A program made the translations under genes and the position numbers. Source: Pseudomonas fluorescens (lineage in GTDB: Bacteria > Pseudomonadota > Gammaproteobacteria > Pseudomonadales > Pseudomonadaceae). From it: DNA of 64,000 nt. The stretch spans positions 1 to 64,000 of the forward strand of contig NZ_CABVIY010000002.1 in assembly GCF_902498195.1 (NCBI RefSeq). Direction: 5' to 3'. Below, in pieces: positions 52,841-62,139 of the stretch. The notes beneath the pieces were generated by a model that was given only the letters and a program-made list of their open reading frames with translations, was not told where the DNA came from and searched no databases. The first letter of the stretch is position 1. Every line of letters starts with the position of its first letter.

Positions 52841-55651
52841 ATGGAAATCGTTTTTCGCAGGACGCGTGTCCGCTCGGTCGCCAAGCGACTGTTAGCCGCT
52901 CTGGCTTTGTGCGTGAGTGGGCCCGCCGTGCAGGCAGCCGCACTGACGCCACCTTCCAGCGTGACCTTCTGGTATGCCGACGAACCGCCCATTTCCGAGC
53001 TGGCGCAGTTCGATTGGGCGGTGGTCGAGCCCGGGAACATGGCGGCGGGCGATGTCAAAACCCTGCGCAAGCTGGGCGGCCAGCCGTTCGCTTACCTGTC
53101 GATCGGTGAGTTCAGTGGCAGCAAGGCCGAAATCGCCAAGGCAGGCCTGGCCAAAGGCGTCAGCCCAGTGCGCAATGACGCCTGGGACAGCCAGGTCATG
53201 GACCTCGCGTCGCCGGCCTGGCGTGAGCATTTGCTCGGCCGCGCCAAGGCGTTCCAGGCTGACGGTTATGCCGGACTGTTCCTCGACACCCTCGACAGCT
53301 TCCAGCTGTTGCCGCAAGGCGAGCGGGAAAAACAACGCCTGGCCCTCGCCAGTTTCCTGCGCGAACTGCACAAGAGCCAGCCGAACCTGAAGCTGTTTTT
53401 CAATCGCGGTTTCGAAGTGCTGCCGGAACTGGATGGCGTGGCCGCGGCGGTCGCCGTTGAATCGATCCACGCCGGCTGGGATCCCTCCGCCAAGCGTTAT
53501 CGCCCGGTGCCCGAGGCCGATCGCCAGTGGCTGGAAACCCACTTGCAACCGTTGCGCGCCAAAGGCATCCCGCTGGTGGCGATCGACTATTTGCCGCCGG
53601 AGCGCCGTGAAGAAGCGCGCAAACTGGCGAAGCGTCTGCGCGAGGAAGGGTTCATTCCGTACATCGGCACGCCGGACCTGGATTCGATGGGCGTCAGCAA
53701 CATCGAGATTCAGCCGCGGCGGATCGCCATGCTGTTCGACCCGCGCGAGGATGACCTGACCAGTAACCTGGGGCACATCGTGCTGGGCGGCCTGCTCGAA
53801 TACCTCGGTTACCGGGTCGATTACCTGCCGGCCGACAAATTGCCCAATTACCAGTTCAGCGGCTTGTATGCCGGTATCGTGACCTGGATGACCTACGGCC
53901 CGCCGGCGGACAGCAAGGCGTTCAACGGCTGGCTCAACAAGCGCCTGGACGAAAACGTGCCACTGGTGTTTTTCGCCAGCCTGCCGATTGAAGATTCGGC
54001 CCTGCTCAAGCGCCTTGGCCTGAATCTGTCGGCGCCATTGGCGACCCAGGCGATGACGGTCAGCTATCAGGACAAGTCGCTGATCGGCGGCTTCGAAGGC
54101 CCCGTGCAGCCGAAAACCCGTGGCCTGTCGAACATCTCCGTGCTGCCGGACGGTCCCAAGCCTGTCTTGTCCCTGAACTCCGCGGACGGCCAGACCGTGA
54201 CGCCGGTGGCGGTGGCCAAGTGGGGTGGCCTGGCCTTGACCCCTTACATCCTGGAAGAAAGCGACGAACGCAGGCGCTGGATCCTCGACCCCCTGGCGTA
54301 CCTGCAAAAAGCCCTGCGCTTGCCGGCGCAGCCACGTCCGGACACCACCACGGAAAACGGCCGGCGGATCGCCACGGTGCACATCGATGGCGACGGTTTC
54401 CCCTCCCGCGCCGAAGTGCGCGGCACGCCCTATGCCGGCAAGGCGGTGCTCGACGATTTCATCAAGCCCAACCCGTTCCTGACCTCGGTGTCGATCATCG
54501 AGGGTGAGATTTCACCCCGTGGCGCGTTTCCGCACCTGGCGCGCGAGCTGGAGCCCATCGCGCGCGAGCTGTTCGCCAACCCCAAGGTCGAAGTCGCCAC
54601 CCACACCTTCAGCCACCCGTTTTTCCTGATGCCGGAACTGGCGCGCAAACGCGAGGACTACAATCCGGAGTACGGCCAGAACATGAAGATTCCGGGCTAC
54701 GACAAGATCGATTTCCGTCGTGAGGTGTTCGGCTCGCGGGACTACATCAACCAGCAGCTCACCACGCCGGAAAAACCGGTGAAGATGATTTTCTGGCCAG
54801 GCGATGCGCTGCCGTCGGAGGCCACCCTCAAGCTGGCCTACGAGGCCGGCCTGAAAAACGTCAATGGCGCCAAGACCATCCTGACCAAGAGCAACCCGTC
54901 GCTGACAGGCTTGAACCCGTTGTTGCGCCCCACCAGCGTCGGCCTGCAGTACTACGCGCCGGTCATCAACGAGAACGTCTACACCAACCTGTGGCACGGC
55001 CCCTACTACGGTTTTCGCGATGTCATCGACACCTTCGAGCTGACTGACAGCCCACGGCGCCTGCGCGGCATCCACCTCTACTACCACTTCTATTCAGCCA
55101 CCAAGCAGGCCTCGATCAAGGCCATGGACGATATCTACGGCTACATGCGCGAGCAAAAGCCGATGTCGCTGTGGATGAGTGACTACATCGACCGCTTGCA
55201 TGGCCTGTACCAGTCGAGCCTGGCGCGTACCGCCGAGGGGCACTGGCAGATTCGCGGCATGGACGCGTTGCGCACCGTGCGCCTGGACCCGCAAATGGGC
55301 TGGCCGGACCTGGTGCGTTCGCAAGGCATCGCCGGGGTTCGCGATTTGCCGCAAGGGCGCTACGTGCACCTGAGCAGCGATCACGCCTTGCTGGTGTTGC
55401 GTACTGACCGGGATGACCGACCGGCGCTGGAGGAAGCCAACCTGCCGTTGCTGGACTGGCGGTATCTGGATGACCGGCGCGTGAGCTTTGCGTTTGCCGG
55501 GCAGGTCGACCTGACCTTCTCGGTGCGCTCGTCGAGCGCCTGTCGGGTCGAAGTGGATGGACAGCGCTTTGCAGGCAAGGCGTCTGCCGGCCTGTGGACT
55601 TTTCAATTACCAATGAAGCAGGTGAGTAATGGTCAGCTCCTCTGCAACTAA
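52841..55651 (+). CDS. pelA: PelA, periplasmic Pel hydrolase/deacetylase
   Basis: PelA both cuts and deacetylates the Pel polymer in the periplasm. The 936-aa protein has a signal peptide (cut near residue 32), an N-terminal GH114-like hydrolase domain (WAVVEPGNMAAGDVKTL; YAGLFLDTLDS) to about residue 290, a middle Rossmann-like region, and a C-terminal polysaccharide deacetylase. Metal residues are Asp516 (HIDGDGFPSRAEV), His588 and His592 (HTFSHPFF), exactly 12 less than in the longer P. aeruginosa protein. It overlaps pelB by 23 nt. Confidence 0.96.
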   Translation: MEIVFRRTRVRSVAKRLLAALALCVSGPAVQAAALTPPSSVTFWYADEPPISELAQFDWAVVEPGNMAAGDVKTLRKLGGQPFAYLSIGEFSGSKAEIAKAGLAKGVSPVRNDAWDSQVMDLASPAWREHLLGRAKAFQADGYAGLFLDTLDSFQLLPQGEREKQRLALASFLRELHKSQPNLKLFFNRGFEVLPELDGVAAAVAVESIHAGWDPSAKRYRPVPEADRQWLETHLQPLRAKGIPLVAIDYLPPERREEARKLAKRLREEGFIPYIGTPDLDSMGVSNIEIQPRRIAMLFDPREDDLTSNLGHIVLGGLLEYLGYRVDYLPADKLPNYQFSGLYAGIVTWMTYGPPADSKAFNGWLNKRLDENVPLVFFASLPIEDSALLKRLGLNLSAPLATQAMTVSYQDKSLIGGFEGPVQPKTRGLSNISVLPDGPKPVLSLNSADGQTVTPVAVAKWGGLALTPYILEESDERRRWILDPLAYLQKALRLPAQPRPDTTTENGRRIATVHIDGDGFPSRAEVRGTPYAGKAVLDDFIKPNPFLTSVSIIEGEISPRGAFPHLARELEPIARELFANPKVEVATHTFSHPFFLMPELARKREDYNPEYGQNMKIPGYDKIDFRREVFGSRDYINQQLTTPEKPVKMIFWPGDALPSEATLKLAYEAGLKNVNGAKTILTKSNPSLTGLNPLLRPTSVGLQYYAPVINENVYTNLWHGPYYGFRDVIDTFELTDSPRRLRGIHLYYHFYSATKQASIKAMDDIYGYMREQKPMSLWMSDYIDRLHGLYQSSLARTAEGHWQIRGMDALRTVRLDPQMGWPDLVRSQGIAGVRDLPQGRYVHLSSDHALLVLRTDRDDRPALEEANLPLLDWRYLDDRRVSFAFAGQVDLTFSVRSSSACRVEVDGQRFAGKASAGLWTFQLPMKQVSNGQLLCN

Positions 55652-58600
55652 AAACAGCCGCCTGCTCAATCCATGGGCACTGGCGGTGGTGGCGGTTGCC
55701 GTGGGAGGTCTGCTGTGGGCGACCTTCCAGCGTGAAGAAGTATTCCAGCCCGATGGCCGCGAGCCGGATGCGGTGTCGGCCAACTATGCCGAACTGCTGC
55801 TGACCGCCCACCCGGAAGACGATCACCTGCGCGTGCAGCTGATCGAGCTGTTGATCCGCCTTGGCGACTACGCCAAGGCGCGTCAGCACGTGGAGAACTG
55901 GCCCACGCCGGTGCTGGATCTGCAGGCGTATTACCGGCTGGAGCTGGATGCGCTGGAAGCGTCGCGCAGCGGTGACTTGATCGCCCAGCAAGCCTTGATC
56001 GAACGCCTGAAAGCCTTCGATCACAGCAAGCTGCCATTGCCGCAGTTGCAGAGCCTGGCCAGGCTGGCGCTGACCTTGCAGTCCCCGGCCTACGCGGCCG
56101 GCGTTTTCGAAGAAATCGCTGCCCGCGACCCCAAGCAGCGCACCGATGCGCTCAAGTCTGCCGCCAAGTGGTACCTGGCGGGGGAGAACCCGGCACGGGC
56201 GGCGCAAATCTACCTGGAGTTGAGAAACGACACCGACCAGGCGGCCGAGCGGCGTGAATATGCGCAGCTGGCGTACAACAGCCTGCTGGCTTCCGGGCAG
56301 GGTGATCAGGCGGTGCAGGTGCTCGCTGATGAAATCGATCTGCTGGTCAATCCGCAGACCGATGTGGCCTGGGTGGAGCAGGGTGTCGATGTGGCGGTCG
56401 CGAGCAAGCGCTTCGATCTGGCCCAGCGTTTCCTGCAACAGTGGCGCGTCCTGGAACCGGACAATCCGCAAATCCTGGAAAAGGATTTTCGCATGCGCCT
56501 GGCCCTGGGCGATCTGGAAGGCGCCTGGCTGGATGGGCAGCAATTGCTGCTCGATCATCCAGAAGATCAGCCCTTGCTGGAGCAAATGGCCCACCTTGGC
56601 GAATGGCGTGGCGACAACGAAGCCGCGCTGGATCACTGGATTCGCTTGCTGAAATTGCGCGAAGACCCGCAAATCCGCGAGCACTCATGGCGTCTGGCAA
56701 GCCAGCAATTCGACTTCGACCGCTCGATTCCGCTGCTCGCGGAGATCATGAACCTGCGCGCGCTGACCGACATCGAACTGGATGCACTGGTCTATGGCCA
56801 TGAGTCACGGGGCACCCCGGACCAGGCCGAAACCTGGTTGCGCAACTACGTGCACAAGTACCCCGGCCATCGCCTGGCCTGGACGCGCCTGTTGCAGAAT
56901 CTCGAAAACACCGGGCAGTTCGCGTCAAAGGCCAAGGCCTACGGGGACTATTCGAAACGCTTTGCGCTGACCACCCACGAGCGCGTCGATTGGGCCGACA
57001 CCTACCTCAAGTTGTACGACAGCCCTTCTGCCTGGAAGGTCATGCAGGTCGACACGCGCAAGATCGACGATCCGAACTACTGGCGCGCCCGGGCTTCTTT
57101 GGCCTGGAACCTGGAACTGGACGATGAGCTGCAGCTTGCCCTGGAGAAGGTGCTGGCGCTCAAGGGTTCGCTCAGCCGGGGCGACGAGAGTCAGCTGATC
57201 ACCATCTATCGCACCACCGATCCGCAGCGCGCGTTGACCATGATGGTGGGTGTCTGGGAGCGTACCCATAACCCGGACCGTCTGGTCGAAGCGTTGCAGC
57301 AAGCCCAGCAAATGCAGGATTGGCCGCAGATGATCGCCTTGCTCAAGGATGCCGAGCAGTATCCGCAGGCCTACGATCAGTCCCAGGTCCTGGCGGCGCG
57401 GGGTGCGCTGGCGGTGCAACAAGGACAGCCCGAGGAAGCCAGGCGCCTGTACCTTCAAGGCCTGTCGCAGTACCCCGATGACAACCTGTTCCGCGAGCGC
57501 CTGATGTGGCTCTACGTCGACACCGGCAACGTCAGCGAACTCAAGCCGTTGTTGAGCAAATGGAAGTCGCAGGCACGCAACGACCGGATCCTCTGGTTGC
57601 CGTTCGCCAGCGCCAGCCAGTTGGTCGGTCGCAACACCGAGGCCCTGGCCTGGTACCGCACCTACCTCAAAAGCGCCCCGAACGACTGGCTGGTGCAGGC
57701 GGCCTACGCCGATGCGCTGGACAGCGCCGGTTATGAAGATGCCGCCCAGCGTCTGCGCCTGAAGCTGTTGCGCAGCCCTGAAGGTGAAAACATTCAGCCG
57801 TCGTCCCAGCGCTTCGTGATCTGGTTGCGCCTGATGGCCAGCAGTTACTCGCCGCGCAAGGCGCAGCAGGAAGCCCTGAAGTGGCAGGACGGTTCGCCGG
57901 CAATGCTGCAACTGTGGTTCGAGCGCCTGTTGGCGCGTCTCGATGACACGAACCAGGAAGCGCAAAAGGACGACTGGCTGGCCTGGGCGCGCAGCCAGGG
58001 CCTGAAGGTCGAGCGTTACGAGCAAATTCAACAGGCCCTGCGCAGCCGCAACAAGGCCCACGTCGAAACGTTGCTGGCCAGCAATGATCTGAACGCGGCG
58101 CAACGGGTGCAAGCCCTTACGCGTTTGGGGCGCCTCGATGAAGCGCTCGCCATCAGCTCGTCGGAACTGGGTGACGAGCAACCGGAAGCGGTGCGCAATC
58201 AGCTGCGCCGCCAGGCGGTGGAGATTCAGGAACGCACGCCGCAAGGTGCGCAGTTGTCGTGGCACGAACAGGATTTCGGCGGTATCGAGATCAAGGGCCC
58301 GCGCCTGGAAATTGCCCACAACCTGGGCAATCAGTGGTACGCCGATCTCCAGCTGGAGCAGGGCGATTACAGCGGCGACGACATCGAATCCTCGAGAGTC
58401 GGCGAAGAGCACAACGCGACCCTGACCCTTCAGCGCGCCGTGGAGAACGGCAGCTACAAGCTGTTCGCCGACACCAGCCAGCGCAGCGACGACGACCGTA
58501 ATGGCCTGGGTCTTTCCCGGACCTGGCAGTTGGGCGTGAGCGATGAACTGGAAACCGGCGTCGACTGGCACCGCAAGAGCGAAGACAGTGGCTTGATGCG

Positions 58601-59255
58601 CGCGTTCGGCCAGCAGGATCGCGTGTACCTGGGCGGCCGTCATAGCCTGACCGCTCGCGACCAGTTCAGCTGGGAAGTCGCGCAACGCTCGTTCTCCACC
58701 CGGGACGGCGACGACCTGGGCGACGGCCATGCTCTGAAAATGGAGTTCAACCACACCCTGGAATTCGCCGGTCCCAACTGGACCGTGCGCAGCGGTGTCG
58801 ATTACCAGAAGAACCGGGTCAAGGACAAAACGCTGAACGACCTGTCCAGCAACTTTGGCGGCCCGATCATCTCGGAGGCACCGCCGCTTCCGTTCGTCGA
58901 CCCTGACACCGGTGTGGCCGAGCCGATCAACCCGCTGGACATCCCGACCGTTTCGGCCGATGACCTGCTGCAAAGCCGCTACGGCCAACTGTATGTCGGC
59001 AGTTCCTGGCGTCGCGGCTTGCCGGGGGCGCTGGTACGCACGCGTCCGCAATACACGTGGCTGGTGGACCTGACGGCGGGCTGGCAATGGACGGATCAAA
59101 CCTTTAACTACGGCATCAATACCGGGATCGGCGTTGAAGTGCTGGGCGATGACGAACTGGCCTTCACCTTCGGCTACCAATCCGCGCCACAAGGCGGGGA
59201 CGGCAAGGCCGGTGGAACACTGGGTGTGAGCTACGGCGTGCGTTTCGGACGCTGA
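55629..59255 (+). CDS. pelB: PelB, outer-membrane export porin with TPR scaffold
   Basis: PelB carries Pel across the outer membrane. The 1208-aa protein has an N-terminal membrane helix (WALAVVAVAVGGLLWATF), a long series of TPR-type helical repeats (about residues 45-850, for example LIELLIRLGDYAKARQHVEN), and a C-terminal beta-barrel from about 880 (WYADLQLEQGDYSGDDIESS), ending in VSYGVRFGR. The length is close to P. aeruginosa PelB. TPRs bind PelA in the periplasm. The gene overlaps pelA by 23 nt, which suggests coupled synthesis. Confidence 0.95.
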   Translation: MVSSSATKNSRLLNPWALAVVAVAVGGLLWATFQREEVFQPDGREPDAVSANYAELLLTAHPEDDHLRVQLIELLIRLGDYAKARQHVENWPTPVLDLQAYYRLELDALEASRSGDLIAQQALIERLKAFDHSKLPLPQLQSLARLALTLQSPAYAAGVFEEIAARDPKQRTDALKSAAKWYLAGENPARAAQIYLELRNDTDQAAERREYAQLAYNSLLASGQGDQAVQVLADEIDLLVNPQTDVAWVEQGVDVAVASKRFDLAQRFLQQWRVLEPDNPQILEKDFRMRLALGDLEGAWLDGQQLLLDHPEDQPLLEQMAHLGEWRGDNEAALDHWIRLLKLREDPQIREHSWRLASQQFDFDRSIPLLAEIMNLRALTDIELDALVYGHESRGTPDQAETWLRNYVHKYPGHRLAWTRLLQNLENTGQFASKAKAYGDYSKRFALTTHERVDWADTYLKLYDSPSAWKVMQVDTRKIDDPNYWRARASLAWNLELDDELQLALEKVLALKGSLSRGDESQLITIYRTTDPQRALTMMVGVWERTHNPDRLVEALQQAQQMQDWPQMIALLKDAEQYPQAYDQSQVLAARGALAVQQGQPEEARRLYLQGLSQYPDDNLFRERLMWLYVDTGNVSELKPLLSKWKSQARNDRILWLPFASASQLVGRNTEALAWYRTYLKSAPNDWLVQAAYADALDSAGYEDAAQRLRLKLLRSPEGENIQPSSQRFVIWLRLMASSYSPRKAQQEALKWQDGSPAMLQLWFERLLARLDDTNQEAQKDDWLAWARSQGLKVERYEQIQQALRSRNKAHVETLLASNDLNAAQRVQALTRLGRLDEALAISSSELGDEQPEAVRNQLRRQAVEIQERTPQGAQLSWHEQDFGGIEIKGPRLEIAHNLGNQWYADLQLEQGDYSGDDIESSRVGEEHNATLTLQRAVENGSYKLFADTSQRSDDDRNGLGLSRTWQLGVSDELETGVDWHRKSEDSGLMRAFGQQDRVYLGGRHSLTARDQFSWEVAQRSFSTRDGDDLGDGHALKMEFNHTLEFAGPNWTVRSGVDYQKNRVKDKTLNDLSSNFGGPIISEAPPLPFVDPDTGVAEPINPLDIPTVSADDLLQSRYGQLYVGSSWRRGLPGALVRTRPQYTWLVDLTAGWQWTDQTFNYGINTGIGVEVLGDDELAFTFGYQSAPQGGDGKAGGTLGVSYGVRFGR

Positions 59256-59283
59256 TCATGGAATTTCTACGGGAGAACAACGT

Positions 59284-59802
59284 ATGCAAGCAATTCGTAA
59301 TCTGAGCCTGGCGCTGGCGGTCCTGTTCGTCGCCGGCTGCACCAGCTTCACCAACGACGCCAGCCCGAACCTGCCGCGCAGCGCGCAATGGGGCGTCGTG
59401 CCGATGGTCAACTATTCGCAGACGCCGCAGGCCGGTGAGCGCAGCGAGCAGATCCTGCTCAGCGTGCTCAGCAGCCACGGTCTGAAACCACGGGTCTACC
59501 CGGCCAGCGCCCAGGGCGAACAAGCGCTGATGGACGACAACGAGCGTCTGGCTGGCGCCCTCGACTGGGCCCGCCAGCAAAAACTCGATTACGTGGTCTC
59601 CGGCAGCGTCGAAGAGTGGCAGTACAAGAACGGTCTGGACGGCGAACCGGCGGTGGGCATCAGCCTGCGGGTACTCGATGCCAGCAACGGTCAAGTGCTC
59701 TGGAGCAAAAGCGGCGCACGCGCCGGCTGGTCCCGTGAAAGCCTGGCGGGCACTGCGCAAAAAGTGCTCGACACACTTGTTGGCGCCCTTCGGTTCGAGT
59801 GA
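59284..59802 (+). CDS. pelC: PelC, outer-membrane lipoprotein
   Basis: PelC forms a ring on the inner face of the outer membrane that guides the cationic polymer to PelB. The protein is 172 aa, the P. aeruginosa length. It has a lipobox VAGC (Cys near residue 19) after a short hydrophobic signal. The start has a GGGAGAA site. It is 28 nt after pelB, and its stop overlaps the first possible pelD start. Confidence 0.95.
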   Translation: MQAIRNLSLALAVLFVAGCTSFTNDASPNLPRSAQWGVVPMVNYSQTPQAGERSEQILLSVLSSHGLKPRVYPASAQGEQALMDDNERLAGALDWARQQKLDYVVSGSVEEWQYKNGLDGEPAVGISLRVLDASNGQVLWSKSGARAGWSRESLAGTAQKVLDTLVGALRFE

Positions 59803-59807
59803 TCGCA

Positions 59808-61172
59808 ATGAATTCTCCACACATGGATTACAGCCTGGCGCCTCGCGCCAGCGGCCCGGTGTCTTGGCTGGAAACGTTCCTGGTGACCGGCCTGGCCATC
59901 CTCCTCGGCCTGTGGTTGACCCCGGAAGACCCGATGCAGATGCACGGCGGTTTCCCGTGGCCGATTCTGGCGCCGCTGCTGTTGGGTGTGCGTTACGGAT
60001 TTGTCCGCGGCCTGCTCAGCGCCGCTCTGTTGGTGGCGGCGGTCTTCGTCCTGCGCTACATCGGCCATGCCGGCTACGAGCAGCTTGAGCCGTCGTGGAT
60101 TGTCGGCGTGCTGGTCTGCGGGATGCTGGTGGGTGAGGTGCGCGATCTGTGGGAGCGACGCCTGGAGCGTCTGCAGATGGCCAACGATTACCGTCAGTAT
60201 CGTCTCGATGAATTCACCCGGGCGCATCAGATACTGCGCGTCTCCCACGACCTGCTGGAGCAGCGCGTGGCGGGCAGCGACCAAAGCCTGCGCAGCTCGT
60301 TGCTGGGGCTGCGGGAAAAACTGCGGGTGATGCCGGAGGAAGGCGATGCGCTGAGCGCCTTGGCCGACCCGATCGTGGCGGTGCTGGGGCAATACGGCGC
60401 GCTGCGGGTGGCCGGCCTGTACCGGGTGGACGAACGGGGTACGCGGGTGTTGCCCGCGCCGCTGGCCACCATTGGCGTCATGGGTTCGCTGGACACCGAT
60501 GACGGCCTGGTCAAGCTGTGCCTGGAGCGCGGCGAGCTGGTGAGCGTGCGCCAGGAACTGCTCGAAGCCGGCACCTCGGCGCAGTTCTCGTCGTTGCAGG
60601 CCTGCATTCCGCTGATCGATGCCGACGGGCGCCTGCTGGCGGTACTGGCGGTGCGGCAGATGCCGTTCTTCGCCTTCCAGGATCGCACCTTGAGCCTGCT
60701 GGCGTTGTTGGCCGGGCACATCGCCGACCTGCTGCTGCATGACGGGCAAGTGCTGCACCTGCAAGATTCGGATGCGCAGAACTTCACCCTGCAACTCAAG
60801 CGTTCGGTGGTGGACGTTGAGAAGCACAAGTTGTCGGCCGGCCTGTTCGCCTTCGAAATGACCCGTCCGAATGAAGAGCTGACGCGCCTGCTGGAACGCA
60901 GTCAGCGCGGCCTGGACTTGCACTTGCCGCTGCGCAACAACCGCGACCATCAGCTGTTGCTGGTGCTCCTGCCGTTGACCAGCCCGCAAGGCACCGAAGG
61001 TTACCTGGCGCGAATCAACCTGATGCTGCACGAACACTTTGGCATTGAAAGCGACATGGACAGCCTGGGTGTGCGGGTCATGCCTTTCAACCTGGAGCCT
61101 GGTGAACACAACGGGCTGCGTAACTTCCTGTTCAACGAGTGTGGTCTGAATGATCAGCAAGTGGCTGTTTAG
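59808..61172 (+). CDS. pelD: PelD, c-di-GMP receptor of the Pel synthase
   Basis: PelD is an inner-membrane protein that binds c-di-GMP and turns on Pel synthesis. From ATG 59808 it is 454 aa: four N-terminal helices (about 20-115), a GAF domain, and a degenerate GGDEF domain. The receptor motif Arg-Gly-Leu-Asp is Arg367-Asp370, the residue numbers known from P. aeruginosa, and the GGDEF site itself is degenerate (NNRDH), so it binds but should not make c-di-GMP. A GTG at 59799 overlapping the pelC stop is an alternative start. The 3' end overlaps pelE by 23 nt. Confidence 0.95.
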   Translation: MNSPHMDYSLAPRASGPVSWLETFLVTGLAILLGLWLTPEDPMQMHGGFPWPILAPLLLGVRYGFVRGLLSAALLVAAVFVLRYIGHAGYEQLEPSWIVGVLVCGMLVGEVRDLWERRLERLQMANDYRQYRLDEFTRAHQILRVSHDLLEQRVAGSDQSLRSSLLGLREKLRVMPEEGDALSALADPIVAVLGQYGALRVAGLYRVDERGTRVLPAPLATIGVMGSLDTDDGLVKLCLERGELVSVRQELLEAGTSAQFSSLQACIPLIDADGRLLAVLAVRQMPFFAFQDRTLSLLALLAGHIADLLLHDGQVLHLQDSDAQNFTLQLKRSVVDVEKHKLSAGLFAFEMTRPNEELTRLLERSQRGLDLHLPLRNNRDHQLLLVLLPLTSPQGTEGYLARINLMLHEHFGIESDMDSLGVRVMPFNLEPGEHNGLRNFLFNECGLNDQQVAV

Positions 61173-62139
61173 CGGAGCCTTGTTGTTAGAGGCGGGCAGT
61201 TGGACCAGCTTATGGACCGACTTGCCCGAGGCGCACCAATTACTGGTGTTCACCCTCAGTCATGGACTGGCCTGCGCGATGTTGTGCGGGGCGGTCTGGC
61301 TGCTGTTGCCGGCGCGTTACCGCTCGCCGTTGCCGTGGAGCCCGCTGTTCATTTTCAGCCTGGCGTTCTTCGTGCCGGTGCTCGGTACGGTGGGCGTGGT
61401 CGCGGCGATCTTCCCGGCGCTGTACCTGCCCCGCAAGCGCGACAAGCAGGTCTGGCAAGCGGTCGGCATCCCCGACCTGCCTTATCGGGCGCAGTTGCAC
61501 GCACGTTCGCCGATCTTCGCCGATGGCGGCTTGCAAGACGTGCTGCGTCATGCCCCCGATCCGGATCAGCGCCTGGCCGCGTTGCTGGCCACCCGGCGCA
61601 TGCCCGGCAAGGAAGCGGTGCCGATCCTCAAACTGGCGCTGGGCGACCCGAGCGATGACGTGCGGCTGCTGGCGTACTCGATGCTCGATAAACAGGAGAG
61701 TGACATCAACCTGCGCATCCAGATCGCCCTCGGTCAGTTGAACGGCCCCACGACCAAGGCCACCGGCAAGCTGCACGGCACGCTGGCGCGCTGGTATTGG
61801 GAGCTGGCGTATCTGGGCCTGGCGCAGGGCAGCGTGCTCGAACACGTGCTCAATCAAGCCAACGAACATGCCGAGCAAGGCCTTCAGGCCGGCGAGGGCG
61901 GCGAACTGTTCCTGCTGGCCGGGCGTATCGCCCTGGAGCGCGGTGACGTCCATCGCGCCGAATTGTTGCTGACCAAGGCCCAGGAAGACGGCATGGGCGC
62001 GGCGCAGATCCTGCCGTTCCACGCCGAGCTGGCCTTCGAGGCCGGTCGTTACCACGAAATTCCGGGGCTGCTCACTCGCCTCCCCGAAAAAACCCGCCAG
62101 CGACCTCCCTTCGCTGATCTGGTGAGGAGCTGGACATGA
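61150..62139 (+). CDS. pelE: PelE, inner-membrane Pel synthase component
   Basis: The protein (329 aa, the P. aeruginosa PelE length) has two N-terminal membrane helices (VFTLSHGLACAMLCGAVWLL; LFIFSLAFFVPVLGTVGVVA) and a soluble TPR-like helical part from about residue 120. PelE bridges PelD and the other synthase parts PelF and PelG. It overlaps pelD by 23 nt and pelF by 4 nt (ATGA), so the synthase subunits are translated together. Confidence 0.94.
   Translation: MISKWLFSGALLLEAGSWTSLWTDLPEAHQLLVFTLSHGLACAMLCGAVWLLLPARYRSPLPWSPLFIFSLAFFVPVLGTVGVVAAIFPALYLPRKRDKQVWQAVGIPDLPYRAQLHARSPIFADGGLQDVLRHAPDPDQRLAALLATRRMPGKEAVPILKLALGDPSDDVRLLAYSMLDKQESDINLRIQIALGQLNGPTTKATGKLHGTLARWYWELAYLGLAQGSVLEHVLNQANEHAEQGLQAGEGGELFLLAGRIALERGDVHRAELLLTKAQEDGMGAAQILPFHAELAFEAGRYHEIPGLLTRLPEKTRQRPPFADLVRSWT

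Noticed and set aside
59799..61172. PelD as an active diguanylate cyclase
   Set aside because: The position of the GGDEF motif reads NNRDH, so catalysis is not expected; only the RxxD receptor motif is kept.
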